DNA of 64,000 nucleotides from Trichobilharzia szidati (taxonomy: Eukaryota > Platyhelminthes > Trematoda > Strigeidida > Schistosomatidae). The stretch's first letter is position 1; each line of letters opens with the position of its first letter. The position numbers were made by a program, and so were the translations under genes. Below the pieces are notes generated by a model. It ran no database searches, was not told the DNA's origin, and saw only the letters and a program-made list of their open reading frames with translations. Shown here piece by piece: positions 20,134 to 30,589 of the stretch. The stretch covers positions 11,330,354-11,394,353 of the forward strand of contig OX235272.1 of NCBI GenBank assembly GCA_944472155.2. The letters are read 5' to 3'.

Positions 20134-21032
20134 AATAATAATAATAGCTTTATTCCAAACAGTATTTGTGGTACAGGTATGGAATTTTCAGCGTGCATTA
20201 CAATATTGCATCTAATTACCTCATAAATTTTTATAAGATTTTAAAAATAAAAGCCAACAAAAACAAAAGAAAAAAAGAGAAATAAAAGAGATAAAAAAGA
20301 ACAGCATTGCATTCAAATAGTTATACAATGCACCACAGGATATGAAATATAAAATTAGTGTGTAATAGAATATGTGAGCAACAATATAGTAGTAACAAAG
20401 AAAGGAGAACAAAAGCTAATGGGAACTATTTGTTAGAGTGCCGCAGTAAATTGATCATGTCATGCCTAACAGTTTTCTCATCACATAACAGCTGTGCCAG
20501 ATAAGGTATTGTGGAGTTTTTATACTTGGTAGTCCTGGCATATAGCCTCCTATAGCTGCTTCTAGTTCTACCAGATGAAATGCAAGGAGAGAGCTGCGTA
20601 TAGAGAGGGTGTTCGGGGTCTGACAATATAGTATTCGCTAGTTTCTTACATGACATTATATGTCTATCCACAATTGTATTAACCAGTTGGTTTAACGAAA
20701 TCCCACTTGCCCTACTAACAGCTTTTAGTGCCCTATGCAGCGAAGCAAAGTCTTTCTTAAGTAGTCCAGGAAAGATTAATGGGGAGCAGTAAAGAGGGAT
20801 GGGTAGAATACAGGAATTGACAAACTGAGAAAGCAAAGACTGCTTTATACCAGACTGCCTAAACTTCCTAACGTAGAACGTTAAGCGAAACATCTTTCTA
20901 GTAACTAGCAAGATGTGAGAGGACCAGGAAAGATCGGAGGAAATACTCAGTCCAAGGTACTTGACATTATATGTAGTTTCAACCTCTATGCCGTCAATGA
21001 TAGTGGGACCATGTGAGCTAGCTAGTTGTTGT
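20134..21032 (-). mobile_element. CR1-like LINE, 5'-truncated, nested in RTE-A
   Basis: The minus strand carries the RT C-terminal part without a stop from about 21,032 to 20,426: GPTIIDGIEV, NVKYLGLSISSDLSWSSHI, FVNSCILPIPLYCSP, RASGISLNQLVNTIVDRHI, LARLLCDE-like LAQLLCDEKTVRHD. About 200 codons are intact, so this is the least decayed LINE in the window. A ~290-base 3' untranslated part follows, ending GCTGAAAATTCCATACCTG...GGAATAAAGC plus (ATT)n. It inserted between GGAGAT and CGTGTG of RTE-A. Confidence 0.85.
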
Positions 21033-21175
21033 AGGCGTGTGTGGCGAGGAGGACATGACGGATTATGGGCAATTGTTGGCGCAGCTAAAGAGGACTGAAG
21101 AAAATAGAACAAACTGGAGACGTGCTGTTGAGGCGCTATGTTCTACTCAGGACTCAACAACAAACAGAACACTTA
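21033..21175 (+). mobile_element. RTE-A LINE, 3' end resumed after CR1
   Basis: Continues the RTE-A 3' end seen elsewhere: CGTGTGTGGCGAGGAGGAC, GATTATGGGCAATTGTTGG, then CTGTTGAGGCGCTATGTTC. Joins seamlessly to 20,133 if the CR1 is removed. 21,175-21,425 shows nothing recognised. Confidence 0.7.
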
Positions 21176-21424
21176 ATTGTCAACTTGTAGGTAACGTTGA
21201 ATTTTTAAGTATCAAAGCTTACATCATACAATTTTTCCTGCTAGACACTAAGTCAGTGTCATCCAGTATTTTTGTAATTATGTCATTTTACAAGAATGAA
21301 AGTTGCCATAGCGATGGAGTGTTTTCTGTCGATACTGCAGATCAGATAGTCCGCTGGAGAGGAAGAGAAACAATAAAGAGGCAACAAGCAGCTCTAGAAA
21401 TGCAGAGAATCAGCCAACAGACTA

Positions 21425-21600
21425 TTATTATAATTCTCTTGGTTTCCAAGTGAAAAATGGGGATTCAGAAGTACATCGACATTTCGTTCTATTTTCTGCA
21501 GTCATCTTTAGCTGCTTTTCATCTCCTTTTCACACTGGCTCCTCCATATTAGCCTCGGACACACGCCCAACTCGTCATTTTATTATTCAGGTTCCACTGA
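21425..21600 (-). mobile_element. RTE-A LINE 3' end fragment
   Basis: On the minus strand: GACGAGTTGGGCGTGTG, ATGGAGGAGCCAGTGTG, AGAAAATAGAACGAAATG, ending GGAAACCAAGAGAATTATAATAATAG. This is the terminal ~175 bases of RTE-A with its AT-rich tail. It lies beside an opposite-strand RTE-A end at 21,033-21,175. Confidence 0.55.
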
Positions 21601-21644
21601 AGTGATAACCTGGCATGCAATGCCATCCTATTGACTGAATGACT

Positions 21645-22695
21645 GCTTTCAGCGTAGAACTTTGCACAGATATGCATCAGTTTAAGTTATCACTCCCTCC
21701 ACATAGCGCACAAAGCAAGAGAAGAGAGTGAAGAGAGGTTCAAAAGAGAGATAATAAATAGAAGTTTAGGGGAAAAACAGTAACATTGAGGAACAATCGA
21801 GTTTTATTGGATATTATAAATCAAAAAGAGTGAATGCATCTGCATCATCACCGAGAACGATTTTGAGCCATATCACCAGTTTTCTCTGATCCTCATTAGT
21901 TTTTCCCATTCCGAGAACCACAACCAGTCTCGAAGTCTGCACCTTCCTGCGTGGTTGGCTGGCTGGCTTAAACTAAGTGTTGTGGATTTCATTGACTGAT
22001 TCAGTTTTTTTGTTTGACCACCACTAGTTTTTTCCAGCCTGATCCATCCATTCAATGTCAGCTAATATCGCTCGCAGAGGAAGGCGACAGATTGATGTGC
22101 ATGCGTGAGACATATTCTAACCATCTTAATCGATGTAACCTCACAACTTCGTCGATTGTTTCCCCCTCCATACCTAACATTTGACCAATGCCTAACCTCA
22201 ATACTGCTCACATTATACCACTTACCACGGGAGATAGAATGAAGACACCTATGGTCAAAGGTAGCTAGCCAGCCTTTTCATGTCTTCCATTCTCAATGAC
22301 CATGTCTCGCTCACACGTATAAAGGAGGACGAAGCAAACTGGTTCTGTGAAGTACACACACACACCTGTGGTCAACAGCCGGATATCACGTCTACTAAGC
22401 AAAAGATGGAGTAAGTTGGCGTATGCCAAAAGAGCCTTCTGTACCCTTGCTGAAGTTTCACCAGTGATCAACCCACTGGTGTTGGCTGATGCAACTTCCC
22501 AGATAAGTGAAGTGGTCAACATGCTCCACCAATCACCTCACTCCCTCCCTATCTTTAAGTTCGGGGTTGATGTAGTCCAGCCTTGTATTAGCAGCATCTT
22601 ACATCTGACAGAAGGAGAGAATCGCATGCCAGACATCCGAAGATTGCATTCTGATCAATATGTTCAGAAGACTCTATATATTGTTATCCTACAAT
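21645..22695 (-). mobile_element. RTE-B LINE 3' part
   Basis: Minus-strand homologue of 44,815-45,990. The 3' untranslated stretch (21,645-21,880) shares AGAACTTTGCACA and AAGCAAGAGAAGA. The coding part contains GWIRLEKTSGGQTKKLNQSMKS (21,960-22,040) and further upstream a VSRSDVVNTSLIWEV-like segment near 22,500 and an ML-H-LLS block. Several frameshifts. The forward frames here are shadows. Confidence 0.75.
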
Positions 22696-22719
22696 GAACT
22701 CAGCGTGTGTCCTCGATCC

Positions 22720-22850
22720 ATCTTAATTTTCTTCGGAATATTTGTTAAGCATTAGTTTTTTGGTTGGCTCGTTCCCAGAGTTTCTCGTTGCTAATCCTTT
22801 CCAGCCGGTCTTCTGATCTTCGGTATGGAGCGAAGGCAGGTGTTGATAAA
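22720..22850 (-). mobile_element. RTE-A LINE fragment
   Basis: Minus frame gives WKGLATRNSGNEPTKKLMLN and KYSEEN, which matches KKLATRNS..EPTKNLFTNTY at 38,150-38,250 and ELVTRNSGWL at 49,570. A short piece of the RTE-A thumb/tail. Confidence 0.55.
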
Positions 22851-22924
22851 GGTTTTTTCCGTTTAATTGAAGTGCATTTTGTGACTGGTGTGTTAAATTT
22901 CTGACCCATATGGAAGAACTGAAT

Positions 22925-23076
22925 GAGTTAACATTGATGTAGACATTGACAATAGAATTCAAGTTCATTAATAGCATCCTTCAAAGGCCCATTTTCTAGT
23001 TTCGCAAGGAAAATGTTGGCTAGAATGGGTCCTAGTTGTGACTCCATTGCCACACCGTTGACTTGTCTATATAGTT
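22925..23076 (-). pseudogene. P1 PLE: inverted segment with RT motif B
   Basis: Minus frame: IELYRQVNGVAMESQLGPIL then ANIFLAKLENGPLKDAINEL and EFYCQ. This is the RT motif B block (usual form GVAMGSPLGP, here one G to E) and the following helix. It ends exactly where the forward-strand part at 23,077 begins with FYCRYMDDTF, so the two halves of one RT domain lie back to back in opposite orientation. Confidence 0.75.
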
Positions 23077-24055
23077 CTATTGTCGGTACATGGATGATAC
23101 TTTTTTGATTATGAAGAACGAAAATGAGGCAAAGGACATATTGGATAAATTTAACGAGGTTCATCCTGCAATATATTTTACTATTGAGAGAGAAAAAGAC
23201 TCTAGCATTTCGTTTCTAGACGTCCTTATGACCAGAAAAGAGGACGCCACAATAAGAAGAAGTGTAGATAGAAAACCTACATCAACAGACTGTCAGTATA
23301 CTCCTTTTCTCATCTTTGAGCCCTTGAAATACAAACGCGATCTGATAAAGTGCTTCTTTCAGAGATCAAGACCAATTTGTTCGGATTAATGTCTTGATGA
23401 AGAACTTCATAATATTAAACGGTTGCTGGGTGAAAAAAATTATCCAGAAAAGTTTATTGATAAGAATATGAATCTAAAACCAAAGCAGCCCAAGTTACCA
23501 CCAGTTCCAAAAAGGCCTCATTCTTACAAATGCAGTTTCTTGGGGATAACATCAGCGAGATGCTAACACAGCGTCTTAGAAATCCGGTAAAAGGAGCATT
23601 CCCTACTGCCGAATTACGCTGTGCCTTCAAAACTACTCCTCGTTTGGGTTCGGGAGTAAAAGACAAACTGCCTAATTTCGCCACTTCCATGTGTATCTAC
23701 CAATTTAACTGCTTTTGTGGAGCCAGTTAGTTACACAGGCCGTACAATTAGGCGTGTTTCTCATCGAAATTCCGAACGTCAGCCTGTGTAGTAAAGCAAA
23801 AGACAAACAAAATCGATTCGCAGCGCTATTCTGGCTCATCTTGTGGAGATAGAACACAAGATTGACGTTAACCATGCTTTCAGGGTCATTTACCGCATAC
23901 CTACGAATTTCAATTTTTTTTTAAGAGTTCGACTACTAAATATTGCTGAGGCTATGCGGATACACATTAATAAGCCTAATTTGTGCATGCAAAAGAAGTT
24001 AGTTCAAACATTGTCCTTACCGCTTGGGCATCCAGGTTTGGATGGTCCTGAATTT
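23077..24055 (+). pseudogene. P1 PLE: RT motif C to endonuclease
   Basis: Begins YCRYMDDTFLIMKNENEAKD (catalytic YMDD at 23,087-23,098), IYFTIEREKDSSISFLDVLM, FIDKNMNLKPKQPK, then the endonuclease with SMCIYQFNCFCGAS (23,690-23,727) and a frameshifted YTGRTIRRVSHR, and finally VEIEHKIDVNHAFRVIYRIP, LRVRLLNIAEAMRIHINKPN and LCMQKKLVQTLSLPLGHPG. Stops at 23,389 and frameshifts near 23,480 and 23,730. Together with 22,925-23,076 it would make one RT. Confidence 0.8.
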
Positions 24056-24250
24056 TGTGAAATTTTTCTAATTCTTAATTGATATTCTATTTGCTATTAT
24101 ATCTTTGTTATTATTATAGTTTAGGCGTCTTTAATGAACTATAATTGCATTGATCTTACTTTACAAATCGACATTATTTGAAAAACACTAATATTGTTAT
24201 TGACTACTATTCTAGAATATTCTATGTATATAAACACATGTATAATTGTA

Positions 24251-24291
24251 GAGGCAGAAGAGGAATTTACCGAAAAGGATATTCTTTGTTC
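24251..24291 (+). ncRNA. Hammerhead-like motif at P1 3' end
   Basis: GAGG, core CAGAAGA (one change, U4 to A, from CUGANGA), stem II GG...CC around AAUUUA, GAA, stem III AAGGA-UA-UUCUU, U17, GUUC. Three of four stem I pairs form. It lies about 200 bases past the P1 endonuclease on the same strand, like 6,091-6,134. Confidence 0.45.
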
Positions 24292-24364
24292 AATTATTTT
24301 GTACCGAATGAAAGAATTGATTAATTTAAAGTTGATGTTGAAAATCCGATTCTTCTTCTCTATG

Positions 24365-24660
24365 CTGACTTAGTGCTGAAGATTTCCAAACAGATGTCAG
24401 AGAGATAAAGTGTTCTTTGCCCTTCAGATTCTGCTTCTGACGTCCTCATCCACGCCCTCCACCTGTAGTTGACAAGAAAAAGAGGTGACCTCCTGAAGAT
24501 TTCTCTCGTTGGTAGTGATTGGTACTAGATATTAATAGGTGGTTGGTTATCTCAATCACCTCCTTCTTCTAGACGTTCACTTGAAGTCCGGACTTCACTA
24601 CCCGCCTCTTTTGCCAACCTATTGGTTTTCACGAAACCAGCTTAAAAAGACCACAAGGAA
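24365..24660 (-). mobile_element. RTE-A LINE fragment
   Basis: On plus it reads CTCCTTCTTCTAGACGTTCAC, the reverse complement of the VN(I/V)EKTEV block, next to TGGTAGTGATTGGTACTAG (ITINGR-equivalent) and GAGGTGACCTC (EVTS). A short decayed minus copy. 24,660-25,010 contains nothing recognised. Confidence 0.6.
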
Positions 24661-25011
24661 TAGAGTGGAATGCAGATGTGCAGCTGAATCCCGCGCATTG
24701 TTAGTTCTTGGCAAAATTACTGTTTAAATCATTAAGCTTTCAGTTCCAGAAGAGATAATAATGACCCATCTATCCATGAGTTTCAGTTATTAGTTGGAAA
24801 AGACAGATAACTTTCTTCTGTTTACCTTTACTTATTGATTCCATTAACACTCTTCAAGTCTGACCATCCTTTTCACCTTAAGCTAAAAATCGCCGATGAA
24901 CAGAAGTCACAATTCATCGGCCTTTGCATTCCGCCTCAGTCACAGAGTCATTTGAATTGGTCATTACGTTGACCAGTGTCAGCCTACATGTTTCATGTCA
25001 CGTTGAATAAG

Positions 25012-25953
25012 AATATGCGTATATGTGGAATTTAATCCTATTTTCTCTTTTCAGGTTTCATTACGAGCTGAAATAGATTAAATAAACATCGGAAACACCC
25101 TGAAGTACAAGACAGCCGTTTCGTCCCGATGCCAGGCTCTTCAAGGCACACAGCTACAGTTATCAAACACAATCCCTTCCGCCTAAAACACGAGTTCGGA
25201 GACTATTCAGCTGCTGAAATCCTATCCAGTAGTCCATTAATTCCAATCTCTGTCAGTCCTCCGTTCTCCTATGTGATTCGGTGGGTGCTGATATTCACGA
25301 CTTCGTACTAGAGATCCAAGTAACCTCCTCTATAAAGCCAGTCAGTACCAGTAATCATTAGATTAATTTTAAAGTGTCTGCTTGCATCGATTTGATTGAT
25401 CAGAGGTTCGGCCTAAAGTTGTCATCAGCTAAAACCTACCAATTGGTAACTAAGAAGTACTTGGGAGTGCTAGGGACAATTCATCTCTATGCATCCACCA
25501 ACGTTGACACACTGAAGACCTTCTGACCGCTGATTGCATTCCATATGTGACATATGCCATAATTTATACAGATATTTGAAAACACTTGTCCAACTATAGA
25601 TTAAAGTACACAGCAGATGGGAAAACAAAATTTGCCATCTGTAGGAAAAGCAAAGTCTGTTTTTTAAAAATCTCTGTGACCTACTAGTTACACTCTCAAG
25701 TTTTTCTCTTCAGATATTTTAATTTCATTTGTAACTAGGTCAGCAGAAAAATCATGTGACAAATCTTCATATATATGTAAATATATATATATACATATAT
25801 GTATTCTTCTATTCTAATATTGACCTTAATTCATACAGGTTTGAAAGCCAAGCTAACCATGATAAGTCAACGAAATTTGAGTTGAATAAATCATCTTGAA
25901 ACCTGGGAAATAATGTGAACGTTTTATTATACGAGTTTTACCATCCTAGGTTC
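25012..25953 (+). repeat. Left arm of a ~4.3 kb inverted repeat
   Basis: Reads as the reverse complement of 28,346-29,297 with clear collinear similarity. Examples: CAAGCTAACC...GTCAACGAAATTTGAG, GCAGATGGGAAAACAAAA, GTGACCTACTAGTTACACTC, CATATGCCATAA, ATGCGTATATGTGGAATTT. It includes two degraded minus-strand S1 copies (about 25,050-25,215 and 25,420-25,540) and an AT-dinucleotide stretch (25,770-25,800). No coding sequence. Confidence 0.85.
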
Positions 25954-26815
25954 TGGGTTCAAACCCCAGTTGGTGCGAACTGCCGATGGTTTTCAGAACT
26001 AGGATGAAACAGCAGCTGTCCACTACTCTCTGGTTTTAAATGGTTCTCTAAATGATAATAACAGTAATAATAATAATAATTTGCTTTATTCCAAAACAGT
26101 ACTTGTAATACGGAATGGAATTCTCAGCATTTTTACTACAGTATTGCATCCAATTAGTACATCATCAATAAATAGAATTCTACATAGATTAAGGAAATCT
26201 CAGTTCATCATGACAACAACATATTAGCATGTCGGTAGCAAAGCCGAAATTGAACAGAGTGTTTGAAGGTGTTAGATAAGTAGCTGCTATCATATTTACT
26301 GGCGTAAGCGGTAACAAAAAGGTCGAGACATACAGAGTGTGAAAGAACGAAGAAGAATGTTTTAAATCGAGTTTGTAAGGAAGAGAGAAACAAAGCAGCA
26401 CATAACAGAAAAAGAGAGAGAGAAAAGGAGAAGAAAGGAAGAAAACGTTTTACCTATAAATGGCATGAGTTGGAAAGACGAGATCCAGTTGTTCTACTGA
26501 TTATCTAATGAATTATAGGTGTCACGCTTAATGCTTTCTTTATCGCACAGAACACGAGCTAAGTAGGATATGGTTGAGTTTTTGTACTTGCTGGTGCGAG
26601 CATATAGTTTTCTATATAGGCTTCTGGTTTCACCTGATGAGATGCAAGGGGAGAGTTGTGAGTGAAGAGGGTGGTGTTAGTTAGATAAAATGGATTTAGC
26701 CCATTTTTCACATGAGTCCAGGTGGTACCAATCCGTGGTCACACTCGTATAAAAACCAATCTAATCCTTACAAAGCTCCCTAGTGACTTCCTACTGTACA
26801 TAGTTTCCTGGGTTT
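25954..26815 (+). mobile_element. S1 SINE interrupted by a CR1 end (tandem unit 1)
   Basis: S1 sequence (TTCTGGGTTCAAACCCCAG, then AACTAGGATGAAACAGCAGC) runs to CTCTAAATGATAA at about 26,056. A minus-strand CR1 3' end fills 26,057-26,727, and S1 resumes with CCAATCCGTGG. The CR1 part encodes, on minus, SPCIS-like and KYKNSTIS-like C-terminal RT blocks. The junctions are identical in unit 2 (27,112 and 27,946), so the CR1 insertion predates the tandem duplication. Confidence 0.75.
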
Positions 26816-28060
26816 CTAGTGAGAAGTCGTGATCAGTGAGGTCCATAAAAGTCGGGAGTGAGGATTGAGTCCCCACCGATGACATTTGTTGGTAGTCACG
26901 CTAAATGCATCACAAATTGGTAGAAGTTAGACTTCATGGGATGGACATTGAATTGGGTCCCAGTGGCTTAATGGTATACGAGCTAGCTTGCCTTGTAACC
27001 GGAAGGTCCTGGGTTCGAATCCCAGTGGGTGCACACTGCCAGTGATTCCAAAACTAGGATGAAAGAGCAGCTGTCCAGTACTCTCTGGTTTTCAATGGTT
27101 CTCGAAATGATAACAATAGTAATAATAATAATTTACTTTATTCCAAAACAGTACTTGGGATACAGAATGGAATTCTCAGCATTTTTACTACAGTATTGCA
27201 TCCAGTTAGTCCATTATCAATAAATCTCAGTTCATTATGACAACAACATATTGGCTTGTCGGTAGCAAAGCCGAAATTGAACAGAGTGTTAGAAGGCGTT
27301 AGAAAAGTAGATGCTTGTATATTTACTAGAGTAAGCGGTAACAAAAAGGTCGAGATATACAGAGTGTGAAAGAACGGAGAAGAATGTTTTAAGTAGAGTT
27401 TGTAAGGAAGAGAGAAACAAAGCAGCACATAACAGAAAAACAAAAAAGAGAAAATGAAAAGAAAGAAAGAAAACGTTTTACCTATAAATGGCATGAGTTG
27501 GAAAGACGAGATCCAGTTGTTCTACGAAATATTTAATAACTTATAGGTATCACGCCTAATGCTTTCTTTACCGCACAGAACACGAGCTGTGCGTCGGTAG
27601 CACAGTGGTTAGGACTCTCACCGATCATGCACATGGTCCGGGGTTCGATAACCTGCCGACGCTCACCCGATATCTATGGTCGGCCTGTAAAATTTGGGCT
27701 ACCGATATCCGTGCTGAAAATTCCATACATCTACCAAAAGTACAGTGTGGAATCAAGCTGTAACCAAAAAAAAATAAAGTAGGGTATGGTTGAGTTTTTG
27801 TACTTGCTGGTGCTAGCATTTGGTTTTCTATATATATAGGCTTCTGGTTCTGCCTGATGAGATGCAAGGGGAGAGTCGTGAGTGAAGAGGGTGGTGTGAG
27901 TTAGACAGGATGGATTTGACCTATTTTTCCCATGAGCCCATGTGGTACCAATCCGTGATCAACTCATGAAAACATAACTAACCCTTACAAACTAAACTAT
28001 AGAAAATTAATCTGATTCTCCCTAGTGACTTTCTACTGTACATAGTTTCTTGTGTTTCTA
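26816..28060 (+). mobile_element. S1 SINE plus CR1 end plus nested S3 (tandem unit 2)
   Basis: Repeat of unit 1: S1 (GGTCCTGGGTTCGAATCCCAG at 27,010-27,025; GAGCAGCTGTCC), CR1 3' end on minus from about 27,112 to 27,945, then S1 remainder CCAATCCGTGATCAACTC. Unlike unit 1 an S3 SINE lies inside the CR1 part (27,590-27,776). CR1-derived minus frames here are hydrophobic 3' untranslated sequence, not protein genes. Confidence 0.75.
27590..27776 (+). mobile_element. S3 tRNA-derived SINE, plus orientation
   Basis: Full-length-looking: GCGTCGGTAGCACAGTGG (A box), CCGGGGTTCGATAACC (B box region), GGTCGGCCTGTAAAATTTGG body, and tail GCTGAAAATTCCATAC...TACAGTGTGGAATCAAGC with a poly-A end at about 27,765-27,774. 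It split CR1 between ACACGAGCT and AAGTAGG as judged from unit 1. Confidence 0.8.
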
Positions 28061-28345
28061 GTGAGAAGTCGTGACCAGTGACGTCCAATTAGATGTCATG
28101 TGTGTAAATGGATGTTCCACCAACGACAATGGTTTCAGGTCGCGCTAAATCACGAATTGGTAGAAGTCAGAATTCATGCACTGGCCATTGAATCGTGTTC
28201 CAGTGGCTGAATGTCATACGAGCTTGCCTTGTGACCGGAAGGTCGTGGGTTCGAATTCCAGTAGTTGCGCATTGCCGATGATTCCTAAACTGGGATTAAA
28301 CATTTCCCTGGTTTTCAATGATTCTCTAACTGATATCAACCAGTG
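28061..28345 (+). mobile_element. S1 SINE (third unit, no CR1)
   Basis: Head GTGAGAAGTCGTGACCAGTG, GGTAGAAGTCAGAATTCATG, tRNA-like block CCAGTGGCTGAATG, B box GGGTTCGAATTCC near 28,245, a truncated hammerhead region (ACTGGGATTAAACA), and tail CTCTAACTGATATCAACCAG running into the right arm at 28,346. No CR1 is present at the site where units 1 and 2 carry one. Confidence 0.7.
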
Positions 28346-29297
28346 GTAAGACTCGTATAAAACCGTTCATATCAGTTCACAGATTTCAAGGTGATTTATT
28401 CAACTCAAATTTCGTTGACTTCTCACGGTTAGCTTGGCTTTCAAACCTGTATGAATTAAGGTCAATATTAAGACAGAAGAATATATATATACATATATTT
28501 ACATATATATATGAAGATTTGTCACATGATTTTCATGCTGACCTAGTTACAAATGAAATTAAAATATCTGAAGAGAAAAACTTGAGAGTGTAACTAGTAG
28601 GTCACAGAGATTTTTAAAAAACAGACTTTGCTTTTCCTACAGATGGCAAATTTTGTTTTCCCATCTGCTGTGTACTTTAATCTATAGTTGGACAAGTGTT
28701 TTCAAGGTTCATTATGAATTATGGCATATGTCACATGTGGAATATAATCAGTGGCTGAATGGTTTACGAACTCGTCTTGTAGCCAGAAGGTCTTGAGTGT
28801 GTGAACCTTTGTGGATGCACAGAGATGAAGAGTCCGAAGCACTCCCAAGTACTCCTTAGTTACCCATTTGTTGTTTACCTGATGTCAACTTGAGACCTAA
28901 CCTCTGACCAATCAAATTGATGCAAGTAGACACTAGAAAATTAATTAAATGTTCGCTAATAGTGATTGGCTATATAGAAGAAGCTACTTATAGCTCTAGT
29001 ACGAAGTCGTGCATAACACCGTCCACCGATTCCCATAGGAGAACCGAGGATTGACAGAGATTGGAATTGATGGACTAATGGATACGATCTCAGTGGCTGA
29101 ATAGTCTACACACTCGTGTTTTAGGCCGAAGGGATTGTGTTTGATAACTGCGACTGAGTACCGTGAAGAGTCTTGAATCTGGACGAAACGACTTTCTTGT
29201 ACTTCTCGGTGTTCTCGACGGTTATTTAACTTATTTCAGCTCGTAATGAAACCCGAAGAGGAAGTAGGTTGAAATTCCACATATACGCATATATGAT
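28346..29297 (-). repeat. Right arm of the ~4.3 kb inverted repeat
   Basis: Inverted counterpart of 25,012-25,953. It contains two plus-strand degenerate S1 copies (about 28,735-28,925 and 29,085-29,260); the second still shows GAAGAGTCTTGAATCTGGAC with GAAACG, a hammerhead stem II and core strand. Short indels distinguish the arms (for example GGTTCATTATGAATTATG here against TTTATACAGATATTTG there). 29,298-29,640 has no recognised feature. Confidence 0.85.
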
Positions 29298-29639
29298 ATA
29301 AAGTTTTCAAAAAATTGAGGATGTTTGCTCTGTTTTTGATTCGCAAGCAAACCCTTCCCCCCCTTACGTGAACCATTGCTTTTAGCCTATTCGACTATTG
29401 ATATATAACGTTGTTAGTTTATTTCACTATATGTTGCGTTGTCCGATGCTCGGTGGTACAAAAGTTTAGTCCTGTGACAATTCTGGGTTTGAGTGCCGGC
29501 TGATGCACTCCAAAACCTCATCTAGTTATATAACAGATAGTAAGTAACCTATGAAGAAAGAGGGAAGTTGATTGTGCGGCTGGTGACTACACTCTTCGTC
29601 ATACTTCAAAGCTTGAAGTCTTATGGATGCTAAGAGTGA

Positions 29640-30500
29640 ATAATAATAGTAAGAATATATTTCATTTCCTTGACATCACCTTGCAAGCCCTAGAGGATGG
29701 TAGTCTCTAGAGATCAATTCACCGGAAGCCTACTTGGAATAGACAATAATTAAGTTTCAGTAGTTTTTGTCTACACACCTTGTTTGCTTTCAACAACTGC
29801 CATTCTTCTTTATAATTCACCATAGAAAGGGAATCAGAACTAAGTTCTCTGTTTCTTGATGTTTGGCTTAGTAGGCGTATTGATGGATCTCTCAAAATAT
29901 CCATCCACCGAAAAGGTAAATGGAACGGACAACTAATAAAGTTTTATTTTTGGGTGCCTATCTGTAGGAAAATGAACCTCATACATTCGCTATGCCTTAG
30001 TATAAGAAACGTTTTTGTATTTCTGAATGCGTTATTTCAGAACTTGACTTCCTAAAAACCACACTCGCGAAAAATGTCTACCTAAACAGATTTACTGACA
30101 GTAACACGACAGATAAGCAATCTAAACTGGTTGTTGACTCAGTTCCAGAGAAAACCTTATTCACGTACTCGAAATTCCAAGGTAATCAAGCTTCAAATAT
30201 GCTCAAAAACTATGTCTCTAAATCAGTCGGTAAGACGTTCTTTGCAGAAAAACTACAAATGACGCTCATCAACCGCAAGTTTTTCTGCATCTCTGTAAAA
30301 AATAATCTACTCTGTCTGGTCGCCTCCATATGCATCTATCAGTTCACCTGCTCCTCTTGTGAAGCAAGGCTTAGTGGCCATATTCAGAAAGCGCCGTTTT
30401 CCACATGGGTACGAGAACATATTCCAGCTGCATGGTTTTACAAAAGAGAAAGGAAGTGTATGCGGAGCTCTGTTATAGAACACTTGATCGACTGATGTCA
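29640..30500 (+). pseudogene. PLE fragments: RT fingers/thumb and GIY-YIG endonuclease
   Basis: Two overlapping pieces of the same region occur in a row. First FHFLDITLQALEDGSL...SIHRKPTWN (29,655-29,745), then FTIERESELSSLFLDVWLSR, IDGSLKISIHRKGKWNGQL (29,820-29,935). After a gap with stops, 30,199-30,495 is an open frame with LVASICIYQFTCSSCEARLS (YIG lost, reads RLSG) and VREHIPAAWFYKRERK, SSVIEHLID. The duplication suggests two insertions of one lineage. Confidence 0.7.
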
Positions 30501-30589
30501 CTGTCAACGCTGACTATGATTGGATAAGAAAGGTAATGGGGTTATCATTATTGGCGGGATAGACTTTTCATAATGGCCACTGTAGGGAC

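Noticed and set aside
20221..20412. Open frame of phenylalanine/tyrosine-rich sequence on minus
   Set aside because: Lies in the CR1 3' untranslated part.
27138..27494. 118-codon minus frame
   Set aside because: CR1 3' untranslated sequence, repeated in the tandem unit 26,189-26,401; not a gene.
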